Assembly (NCBI GenBank): GCA_002751075.1 | Contig: NAOQ01000073.1 | Span: 37,061-57,965, forward strand | Direction: 5' to 3' | Source of the DNA: Ichthyophonus hoferi | Lineage: Eukaryota; Opisthokonta; Ichthyosporea; Ichthyophonida; Ichthyophonidae | Length of the DNA: 20,905 bases | Part shown: positions 1-9,700 of the stretch, one piece after another | How the letters are laid out: each line of letters opens with the position of its first letter | How positions within the stretch are numbered: position 1 is the stretch's first letter | Translations under genes and position numbers: made by a program | Notes under the pieces: generated by a model | What the model was told of the DNA's origin: nothing | Databases searched by the model: none | What the model saw: only the letters and a program-made list of their open reading frames with translations

Positions 1-22
1 ATATATATATATATATATATAT
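1..22. repeat. (TA)n microsatellite at window edge
   Basis: Eleven TA units in a row open the window. Similar short TA runs recur inside introns and spacers, for example at about 8761-8780, 12030-12044 and 19601-19614. This is simple-sequence DNA typical of the AT-rich background here. Confidence 0.9.
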
Positions 23-107
23 TAACATAACATAACAGAGATAGTAAAGGAAAGGGAATATGAGAATGTCTCCTAGCAGGCTATTGTTAGGAATCCTAAA
101 AGGGAGG

Positions 108-1011
108 TCATACCCCCACGGCCACATCGGTAGCATATACCACCACTCCGGGGTGGACAGCAGCCAAGGACTGGGCCAAGAGTAGGATGGAAAAGCATGG
201 CTTTTCGAATGACCCTAGCATCCAACGACTGTAACAACGGTTAGCCTCCTCCACGCTTAGGCTTCGGCAGGCATCAAGCAGGGCTGTGGCAGTCTCCTTA
301 TTGGTGGACCCTAGAAGGTCAAAGGTGGGCACTGAGCATGGGTAGAAAAGGGGGTCAGAGAGTAAGAGAGGTGGTAAGAGAATCCAGAGTGAGAAAGAAG
401 GAGAGGGATTAGTAATAAGTAGGAATGATGAAACCTAGTAAGCCAATTCCTGCACATATACAACTCAAATTCAACAAAACAATCAACTGGTTAAATCCCA
501 TCTCCCATATTACTATATTACCAAGCATGATTATTATTGGACGGATCAGGTACACATTACATGATTATAATCCAATTACACCATCTTACCTCTCTTCCCA
601 GGAAAAACTCCCATATTAGGATTAAGCAAATTTTTACAATGGTCATAATGACTGTCTAGTACTGCTCGGATTCGATCAATGTTACCCTTGGCATTTATGA
701 TGGATGCTGCATCGATCTGAGATATGATAGGTCCGTGGTTACTGGTTGCTAGGGGTTTGCTATAAATAAATAGATATATAATAGTATGTTGCAATAAATA
801 TATAACAGGCCACCATCCACAGGTAGGAATGAGAATAACTGCATTATAAGACGTGACCAAGGGCCAAGGGGTATTAAAAGTACGGGGTAAATGTAACGCC
901 ACATATACGTTATGTCCTCTTCTCTTCCTACCTGTAAGGTGATGGTGGATGGATCCGCCCACACCTTCCTTGTTAACCCTTGGGTGAGCTGTCGCCAAGA
1001 GGCCGGGCCAT
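108..1011 (-). CDS. unrecognised protein, last three exons (5' part not found)
   Basis: Three exons join in consistent phase: 1011-932, 748-590 and 331-108, ending at TGA (108-110). Acceptors are CATAG, CCCTAG and TGCTCAG. Donors are GTAGGA and GTAAGA. The joined stretch gives about 153 residues. It runs from WPGLLATAHPRVNKEG through SQIDAASIINAKGNIDRIRAVLDSH-type helical sequence to a tail rich in small hydrophobics (SILLLAQSLAAVHPG) ending ATDVAVGV. No family was recognised, and no catalytic signature, signal peptide or membrane span is evident. For the 748 exon, a nearer acceptor (CTAG at 749-752) was chosen over TATAG because only it keeps the frame open. The exon at 1011 starts in phase 2, so at least one more exon should lie at higher coordinates, but none could be chosen with confidence in 1012-2000. 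Codon use and GC are higher than the flanks, supporting a real gene. It is not evidently a paralogue of the glycosyltransferases further right. Confidence 0.6.
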
Positions 1012-2100
1012 CTATGACACGATTATATGACCATATATAGTCTGGTTACAATATGAACAGAGCATGGATACACCTCTCCACAAAATATCCAATCAGTAAA
1101 ACACATACAAGGCCAGGCGTAAGCCCAAGTACCTTGTAAACTGACAAAAAACAGGAATAATTCACAAGTAAATAGTGTTTGTTGCAAAGATGATGTACCG
1201 GAAGGTATCTTTTTTTATGGAAATTCCGTGTTAGTTACTGACCCAAACAGTAAGTAAATATATACCTGAACAATAATACAAACACTTAGTGAGGGAGAAT
1301 GCATAGAGCCTAAGCTGAAAAGTAAACATGGCTATAAGTTAGGTCTTGCCTACTAGTCCACTAAGGTTAGCAGGGAATGATGTACATAGAGCTCCTGCTT
1401 GCCAACTGATATATATATATTCGCATTACTGCACAATCAGAAATGTGCCTGCCTATATACATACAGGTGTGCAAATATGTACATATATATACACAATATA
1501 CTGCTATAATATATAACTACAGAGGGATGAATCCAGAAATGCGTCACAAACGAAAACCTATAAACAAGTATGCATAAATATACACAACACACACAGACCA
1601 TGAAAACTATTATTAAGTTCCTCCTCGTCAGAATCCTCCTCCTCCTCCTCTTGTGCAAAGGGATTCATGGTTTGTTTGTACTTCTTCAAAATAACTATCT
1701 TGCTATAACCCTTTGTCCTTCATTAAAAAGCCTGTACACCTTTCCTACTATCTATAACTTAACTATTATTGTATATCATTCGGTAGTGTGTCTATATTTG
1801 TATATCCCCAATGTTTAGTAACCCTATCTCTTTGGGTCTTAATATTTACAATACATAGGTGTATAATACATTATTTATTTATTATGAATAACTATCAGCT
1901 TTTGCGAACTTTTTTTGATTAAAAATGTGATGAGTTAGTGATTAATATCATACTGGCTTATTAGTGGCTAATATACCACCTATTGTCAGTCATTTTGACC
2001 AAAATTATGTAACCAAACCTCAGGTTTGTATCAAACACTGGAAATTATACACACAAATCAATATTGTTTAAACATGTAGTAAAAATATTCATTTTATTTT
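1012..2100. other. AT-rich spacer, no gene supported
   Basis: The stretch holds TA-rich DNA and a CTC-rich low-complexity patch (about 1620-1652). That patch produces a leucine run in one plus-strand frame and an arginine run on the minus strand. Missing 5' exons of the minus-strand gene ending at 108 may lie here. No donor, acceptor and frame combination stood out. Confidence 0.5.
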
Positions 2101-2133
2101 AAGGTGTTAGAACCAAAGTATTCACTGCACTTA

Positions 2134-2342
2134 TTTTTTTTTTCTCCATCTTGTTCGTTACTATAGAGAAAAGACGTTCCTTCCTAGTTAAGTTTGATGG
2201 GAAAATCTTTTGGAATAATCAGTGTTCGTATTGGTTCGGGGCTTATTGCAAAGGGAAATAATTCCTTAAAGTCATAAAATTAACCTCACGTTAAAAATGC
2301 ACAACCAATTAGATACTATATAGGTATCAATCAATCAAGTGA
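2134..2342 (+). pseudogene. possible decayed coding patch, family unknown
   Basis: One plus-strand frame reads as plausible protein, with segments such as KRRSFLVKFDGKIFW and a Trp/Cys/Tyr-rich stretch. It is interrupted only a few times before a TGA. It starts next to a ten-T run, and another frame looks better on the other side of that run. Base composition is close to the surroundings, so chance in AT-rich DNA is not excluded. No family was recognised. Confidence 0.25.
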
Positions 2343-2701
2343 AAATTGAATTTATCGTGTTTTAATTTAATAGAACTTACAGTATGATATGATACGATAT
2401 ATGATGTAATTTAAATTACCTGGAACCCGTTTTGGAGTGGAAGTAGTATAAATACAAGGCTTCATACAATAATAAAAAGAATGGCTGAGATAAATGTTAC
2501 TGTTCAACTATATCAAAATATTATTATTATTGTCAGTTATAAAAAGGACATATTCTAGAAGTCAATGTATCTTTTTATGTATTCATAGGCCAAATAATCA
2601 AGACTTAAGCTACTTCTCCTAATATTAATAATACCATAACCATTTATTCACAATCACAATAAGATTATGGTTATCTGATATACAGCACAAGAGTTAGTAA
2701 G

Positions 2702-3455
2702 AAATTAACAGCTTCTTTATCTCTAGACCAACAGCATGAGCTTGAACAGGGATTATTGAAAGCTTTAGTTCATCAGTTACCAGATAATTTTTTTCAAATA
2801 GAACTCAGTATTCCTGATACTAATCTTATTTCTAATATAAGGCATGATTAAAATCAAAATATTAAGTTCTTCCAAAGACAGCATTTGTCCTAAGTGCAGA
2901 TTATTACTAACTCTCATCACCCATGCTCAGTTTGTAAGAATAGATAAGAAAGTGAAGGTTACCTAACACTTCCAACCAATTCCAAAGAATCCGCTACAGC
3001 TAACAGTAATTTGCCCAATAAAACTTCTCTTTTGCCATCTTTTGATCTTGTTTCCTTTTCAAGCGATCCTCTTGGATTGACAAGCTCATAGGAACAACGC
3101 CTTAATGACCAGTATTACAATATATTCAAAGCTATATCTAGTGATTACAGTGCTAAAATCTTAAAAATACTGAATAGAGAAATATTTACCGCTTTCTACA
3201 AAGACTTTAAAACCATAGCGAGACGAGGGTAAGACAAACAGTTTGAAAAGAAAAGAAAAGATCAAAATACGGGGAACACAGTTTTTTTTCATTCCTATGA
3301 ATACGTCTCCATGATTGTAATGACAGTATCAAAGACATACGCCGAAATGCCTGAAATCCATGATCGAAAGGATATAAAATATGCAATGCAATCACACGAC
3401 AAGTTAGAGTAAATCAGAGCAATGGAACAAGAGATGAGCATCATCATCAACACGA
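2702..3455 (+). pseudogene. long low-stop frame, probably a decayed gene or old insert
   Basis: A single plus-strand frame runs about 250 codons with only about seven interruptions and no TGA, where AT-rich random DNA should show roughly two to three times as many stops. Its composition is protein-like: mixed charged and hydrophobic residues, helix-like runs such as DYSAKILKILNREIF and TAFYKDFKTIARRG, and a charged Lys/Glu patch. A plausible continuation, in shifting frames, is visible to roughly 4150 (for example around 3770-3870, GNIHNTFSGPFERELLQHL). There is no recognisable domain, so it could be a host pseudogene or an old mobile-element or foreign insert. The frame was found by eye among six, so the low stop count is suggestive only. 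Confidence 0.3.
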
Positions 3456-4723
3456 GTATATAAGGTGCTAGCTATGCTAGCATTTATCAACTGGTTTAAT
3501 TGTAGTGAAAACGATAATTAAAAATAATCCAAAGACGGTTAACAATATCTTCACCAATACATAGGATCATGCGCACTTTGAATCTAACTTGGATTCACCA
3601 TTTCCAAAACCATTTCTTTTTTGATTGATACTAATTCCACCAAGCAAAACAAGTGGCTATACCATTCCCTCAACACTGAAGAAACTATAGACTTGGATTA
3701 TCCACAGACCACGCCAAGCAATGAGAGAGACGTTGATAGACTAGAAAAGAGCTTGATCTATCAATCTAGATAAAGGAAACGCATTCTTAATTGGAAACAT
3801 ACACAATACTTTCTCTGGTCCTTTTGAAAGAGAACTCCTTCAACATTTAAAAATAAAGTATAGAGGATGGTTATCTATGACTATAATTCATTATTAAAAA
3901 CCAAAAAATAACACTCCATTCCCAAATAAAAATCTGTTTTAGCAAGTGTCTAGCCTGCATGGTGGAATTTGTGTAGAAAAGAAAGTATGCCAGGATAGTT
4001 GATTATCATGGCATATCAGGGTATATCCTACAATACTACGTCCAATCACCTCATACTGGTTCGGCGAGCCACTTATTCCTATCTAATCATTCCCACTATC
4101 TTAATACTGTATTTGTCTATAGGATACTTGTACTTGTTTTAATATGTTTTAATCTAAGATGAAAATGAAAAGCCATACTAGGGAGAACACTTATTGTAAA
4201 ACCTATTATCAAATCAATGTTTAGTGTTATTGATTGTATAGAGATAAATTAATGAAAAGTTGACAATTGAGAGTGATATAAAAGACCCACAGAAATAATT
4301 TGCTCACCATTCTAAGCACCGGATATCCCTAGTAGTTATCTAATGTGACGTGTTGGCTAACATCTAATGTGGAAGAAGAGATGTTAATGAAGGAATAAAA
4401 TATACAATGAAAATTATGCTAGAGTTTTCTCTTGGCCATTTAATTATTATTAATAAATGTGAGAGAAGAAGAGCACGCAGTCTACCAGGTTCAAACTTCA
4501 GCGGCAAATAATTGGACCATATCCCCCAAGAGCAGGTAATTTAAATTATTTGATGCAAATTAGAATTCATTTTTTAGCTTTACAGTTAAAACCGTAGCAT
4601 AAATATTGGACTCCTGCTATTACATATAGCACTTGGAAGGGAATAAAGATATTATATCTCAAATATCCCCTATTGTTGTTAATATTTCTAACCTGTGAAG
4701 TTAGTTAATTATTGTTTAAAAAT
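3456..4723. other. AT-rich spacer with scattered coding-like fragments
   Basis: This stretch separates the low-stop region from the Nudix gene. Short coding-like fragments occur up to about 4150 and weakly near 4390-4500. From 4500 to 4723 the DNA is simple AT-rich sequence and probably holds the Nudix promoter and 5' UTR. No TATA box was convincing against this background. Confidence 0.4.
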
Positions 4724-5716
4724 ATGGGCCAACTCGTATCGAGTTGTTGTGGGTATTCTGCTGATATGGATGGCGAAAAAGAGTCGCTTAATCCGACAAA
4801 TATTGTGCCAAAACCAGTTATAGAGAGAGAGGAAGAATTCCCAGATTCTGAAGAGAGGTCTGGCTTCAGGGTGTTCCTCTTCCTGTGGCATGAACAGCAT
4901 GGATATTTGCTTCTTCAGGCTGTCAAAAGGAGAAAAGGTGGCATACATTATCAGTTGCCAGGGGGCCATGTAGACAAGGCTGAACTATACAAACTTGGTC
5001 TAGATAAGGTGTGTACTTAGATTTTTGTGACTTCATCTTTTTCTCCTTTTGTATAGAATATATTAAAAAACCCTGTATTTTTTTTTTTGGTTTATAGACC
5101 TTTATTAAATATTGTAAATCAACCGGTGCAAAGGTGATTACACCTTAATAACTTGCGATTTCATGACATTGCCATTTTGTTCCATTTACGCACCAAATAT
5201 GTACAATTCCTTTAACTAAACCTCTTTACCTATACACATATAGAGATAAATGTATTTATATCTTCCTTCCACGTGACCCTCTTTCTCTACCTTCTCCACC
5301 TTGCATACATACTTACCCGACCCATGCAGGCCTGTCTTCAAGCAGGAACTCGTGAACTATACGAAGAGACTGGTATTGATCTCCGTCGTTTTTATAAACG
5401 CTTAGAGCTCTGTCGCCTTAGTGATGGGAGCAATCTATACAAGAAAAGACGTTATTATCGGGTAGTAATTACCGATAAAGATGCGCCAACTCAAGACAAG
5501 GTTGGGCCAGGTAAATATGTCACAGCCTTCAGTGGAGAATCGTTTCAACTAAGATTATCTTTTGAACACACTGGATTTGTGTTTGAAAAGGACTGGAAGG
5601 CGGCAGCAGATGCTATTATTGCCCATTCTGGTGGGAAAAACTCATATGCTTTCCAAGACATTGAAGGACGAAGGGCTGTCAATCAGACTCAAATTCAGAC
5701 TCAAATTCAGGCATAA
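4724..5716 (+). CDS. Nudix hydrolase, predicted N-myristoylated/palmitoylated
   Basis: Two exons are proposed: 4724-4997 and 5343-5716. Joining CTT-G (donor GTCTAG at 4998) to CA-GGA (acceptor TTCAAG) gives a perfect Nudix box, G-x5-E-x7-REL-YEETGI, reading GGHVDKAE LYKLAGT RELYEETGI. Nudix enzymes hydrolyse nucleoside diphosphates linked to another moiety, with the box binding metal. The substrate cannot be told here. An alternative junction, donor GTGTGT at 5009 with acceptor GCAG at 5329, has better splice signals but inserts eight residues into the box. The start at 4724 gives MGQLVSSCCG: Gly2 with Ser6 fits N-myristoylation and Cys8-Cys9 fits palmitoylation, so membrane attachment is inferred. 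The fold begins near residue 42 (FRVFLFLWHEQHGYLLLQ). The reading frame ends at TAA 5714-5716 after a 12-base direct repeat (about 215 residues). An overlapping frame from about 5562 to TAA at 5868-5870 reads as a convincing continuation (RWTEDVPEGLTWGWYTDN). The true C-terminus may therefore need a one-base sequence correction or a tiny 43-base intron (5631-5673). Confidence 0.85.
5687..5710 (+). repeat. two tandem copies of a 12-base unit in the Nudix gene
   Basis: ACTCAAATTCAG occurs twice in a row, encoding a TQIQ repeat in one frame and RLKF in another. The repeat does not change the frame by itself. It lies where the two overlapping C-terminal frames of the Nudix gene compete. Confidence 0.85.
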
Positions 5717-5870
5717 TAGATGGACGGAGGATGTGCCAGAGGGCTTAACATGGGGGTGGTATACGGATAATATGAACGGATTAGCTGCACATTATGTTGC
5801 AGTGGAACCCTCATATTCTATGCACAAATCAAGTAGCATAGATTTTGTTCGTAAAGCAGGGCAGGACTAA

Positions 5871-6346
5871 CCTGTTTAATCTATTATATTATTCTATTTT
5901 ATTTTATTTATAAAAGTCCTTTTGAAGTATAATTTAATTTCATCCTTTAGTTTCTCTTGGTTAAAATGAATATAAATTATTACGACAATGATATACCTAG
6001 GGGTTGGATGTTGGCACATACATACCAACCCTATCTTAATATTTTATTTTTAAATATTTTATTTTTAAAGCTATTTAGCAAGGGGTCATTTATTATTTAC
6101 TACTACATCGTTTTACCAGTGAATTCTTGTATGCCATGCTATATCACATAATTATAGCATAAAGCTAACTAACCAATGGTTGACGCATTTAAACAGTATA
6201 GCTTATTTGAGATAATTATATATATGTACTATGCAAGCATATCATATCTCTATTGAAGTTCTTTACATACGTATGTTGTAGATAATCATCCTATTCCAAT
6301 GTAAAATCATTGCACTATAAGTTTGTCTGTATTGCACAACCCATCC
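5871..6346. other. AT-rich spacer after the Nudix gene
   Basis: TTTTATTTTATTTAT-like runs follow the Nudix stop (5880-5915) and AATAT/TTTTTAAA repeats follow at 6038-6070. Polyadenylation signals are likely here, but none can be singled out in DNA this AT-rich. The 64-residue open frame at 5957-6151 has no protein-like features. Confidence 0.5.
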
Positions 6347-6436
6347 ATGACAAGAGAAACATGCATAAAGAAGCTTCTGTTTTTTCTTTTATTAACACCT
6401 TCATCGTTTATTGGTCAGGTATCACCTGCCGTGCAG
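6347..6436 (+). CDS. possible first exon encoding a signal peptide (isolated)
   Basis: An ATG opens 30 codons reading MTRETCIKKLLFFLLLTPSS followed by FIGQVSPAVQ. It ends at a good donor (CAG|GTAAGC), with an alternative donor CAG|GTATCA eight codons earlier. The Lys-Lys followed by a Leu/Phe core and a small-residue region is a textbook secretory signal peptide. No matching second exon was found before the converging gene that ends at 6787, so this may be a relic, a chance match, or the start of a gene with poorly visible exons. Confidence 0.25.
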
Positions 6437-6786
6437 GTAAGCCTACCATTAGAAAAACATCAGCTTAAAATTTACTAAAGTGTGATAACCTATCGTAATA
6501 GTCAATGGCTATTACTAGATTGGGCTAGTCTCATCATTGACATTATAACTACTTGGCATGGGTTTATATTTTACTTCCCATGGGCAAGGTTGGTTGGTAT
6601 CTTGTGCACAATTAACTCCAATTAACTCAATAATTGCATATACCATCCGTAAATAGAGATTCAGAAAATGAATGAGTGTGGCAAAGGGTTTAAAATTCAC
6701 AAATTTATAGCTACATCAATATATAGTTACATTACTGCGTAAATATAAACATTCAACTAAAATTAAATATAACTTGTTCATGAGTT

Positions 6787-9700
6787 TCACAATTCGGTTT
6801 GCGCCAAACTCTTTGCTAATGAGAGCAGCAGACTAGGCGTGGCTGGTCGAGTAGGCTCCAAACCGATTACTTGTACTCCAAACATAGAGGCCGCTAAGGC
6901 AGCTCCCACTGAGGCTGGACTGCCATCTAGTATAATAACGATCTGTATGGTATAGAGAGTTAGTATTGAGTATAGAGTATATAGTATATAGTATAGGGTA
7001 TAGAATATAGAATTATACTATGTATTTATGGATATCTAAGGGAGAGATGGAACGAGATAGGAGTGGGCCAGTTGGGGGTATGATTAGCTGGCTATACTGT
7101 ATATGTAATGTGACAAAGAAAGCAAAAGAAAACACGTAATAAATAGTAATGTGTATAAAATCAAGGGCATGAAATGAGTGAAGGAAGGGGAAAAAAGGTA
7201 AGCAGATTGAGAAAACACACCTCCTTTGGCAATAGATTCTCCATAACAGGATGGAGGGATAGCATGGTATCCAAGAGCACATCGGTAAATCTTTCATTAC
7301 GACGAAAGTGTTGGCCCACGGCTAGGTCAAAAATGTCAGCTTGCAGATGCTCAACCCAGGCCTTCCTGTCCACACCTAGGGCTTCTAGGACGTCCTTAGA
7401 GCTGTATAGGTAGGTAGGAAGTGATGGATAGTGTGATTCGATTAGTGCATAGTGACATGGACGACCTGTGGAATAAGTCCAAGGACAATGTTCTAATAAC
7501 TCTTGCGTCCAGTCATAGAATACATAGTGCACAACATAAGAAATAATAACTGCACCATCTCCAATATACCGCACACGGACTCTACTACTCTCACTACCAT
7601 ATACCTACCATAATAGATATCATACACAATGCCTCTAGTCCAATCTTAAGATATTATTAATCAACCATGGACCAACCACAGCTATATTTAGAAAGTGTTG
7701 GTCATAAAGTCATAGCATACAACACATTACAAGCAATAAGCAATATTATAGCCACTCAAATACTTAAATTTATATAAATAGCACAAACATTATTTGACTG
7801 TATCATATCATAATATAGTACATTATATTATATTATATTACATTATATTATACCACTGGGACTTTACTATGAAAGGCCAACGCACCCACCCTTTTAAAAA
7901 CAGTCTAATAAATAGGGTCGGTTTATATATAGACGCCATATGATTAAACGTACACAATGCACACAATACACAACCAATACTAACCTATGTCCTAGGCGAC
8001 CTGATACAGCAACAGCAATGGACCCCCGAGAGCCATTGTGCCACTCAGCAGAAAAGTGACTAGATACGACGTAAGCTTGGTCTACGGTATCGACAAAATA
8101 TATCCTCTTACACCAGTGATTCCATTTTTGAGATTGCACTGCGCGGTTTCCTGTATATATATATAATGTTAATCTATATGCATATATACATTCTTATGCC
8201 CGTGCTAATACATATGCTTTTGGTAATCAAATGTGTGTCAATCTTATATTGATTCTTAATGATAAATAGAATGAGCATGTATGCATCTATATCCCAATTC
8301 CTCTCTCTAAACATATACAGTTATGTGTCTGTTGGTGGCTTCTCTATCAGTGAGTTCTCTTATGATAGGTGCATACATGCCCTGCAATGTACGCCAAGCA
8401 TTAAATAGCACAATAGTTCAGCAACCTCATGTCTTCACGTTTTGCTTCTAAGCAATCATTGCTCCATTTTGAACTAATAGGGATCTCTGGTTCAATATTA
8501 CATTGGGTGCCAAAAATCTTCCTATTGGCCAGAGTTCTTTTAAATTACCATTACAGCCAATGCAGCAAACGTGGGTTTTCAGATATAATTACGTACCTCT
8601 AGAGTAGAGCGTATGCAGTACCATGTTTCTCAGCAAGTTATGATTTCTCTTTTCAGGGCTGATTTCAATGGGTGACTTGGGATCAATATACACTAGTTCT
8701 TTGCTATCTTTCCAGCTCCTATTACTCTCCTGCAGAAGGCAAGTAAGAAAGGAGATATAGCTATATATATATATATATATAGAGAGAGAGCCTATATATA
8801 TCTAGATTGATACAGAGAAAAAGAAAGGAGAAGTGGATGTATACAGATAGAAAGAATATCGACTGACCATGATGGTCTTATCACTCCAGCCCCGTGTATC
8901 TGGATCATAGCTAGAGTAGAACTTGAGCGATCGAAAGCTAGCGTATTTGTGTAGGGAATAGCTAATATGCATGTCCTCGGCGGTTAAGAAGGTCACTGGC
9001 TCCTCTCGGAACAGAAGGGCGGCCTGTGCTGTCTCCAGGAATTGGGTGCTAAAAAGGGCGTCTACCTCGTGATAGTCCCTGCGGTAGACAGAGAAGACAA
9101 GTCAATAGAAGCGGGAATACAAAGAGCAAAAGAGAGGAGAGAGTAGTGGGAAGCGAGGCTGGACGTAAGAGTATATATGTACATGTAACATCTACATTGA
9201 CATTCACAATAAATAAGGGTCGCGAAAAGGATAAGAGGCAATTACCACTAATACAGACACATATAATAAGGTATAAACTATTATAGTAATTTAAATTTTG
9301 CCTAGAGACATCTTAGGCAGGGTTAGTAGTATAGTATATAGTAGTACAATACTTGATGCTGATTGGCTTTCAATAGAACGCAATATAGCGACAGACGTAG
9401 CGTAAATGTTCTATCTATACGTATGCATATATTCTTAGATTGGTCTAGAGCTCCCATAGCATGACTACTTAATAAGGCCTATATATAGCCATATATAGTC
9501 TGAAGTTCAATCTATCACAATCATATACAATCAATAACCCACAATCACGGCCCACTTCATATATACATGCAGCCATGTTTTCCCTGTTCTTACCCATGGG
9601 TGTCAATCTGGGAACATATTACAGGGGTATTGTTTTCCATCCAATCACACTGGGTATACTGTGCACCTCTACAACCAAGGGTGGCCCGATATTTCGTGGT

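Noticed and set aside
1570-1818. 82-codon plus-strand frame with a leucine run (KTIIKFLLVRILLLLLLCKG)
   Set aside because: The hydrophobic run comes from a CTC microsatellite, the rest is unremarkable AT-rich sequence, and no splice context or homology is apparent.
2702-3455. Reassigned genetic code for the whole organism
   Set aside because: The Nudix gene ends naturally at TAA, and no in-frame TAA or TAG occurs inside the well-supported exons of the glycosyltransferase and SFSWAP-like genes. At most, an insert of other origin could use such a code.
7013-7297. 94-codon minus-strand frame past the end of B exon 8
   Set aside because: Its start overlaps the exon, but the rest reads through the GTGTGT donor into intron. 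Splicing to 6942 gives the conserved DGSPAS block instead.
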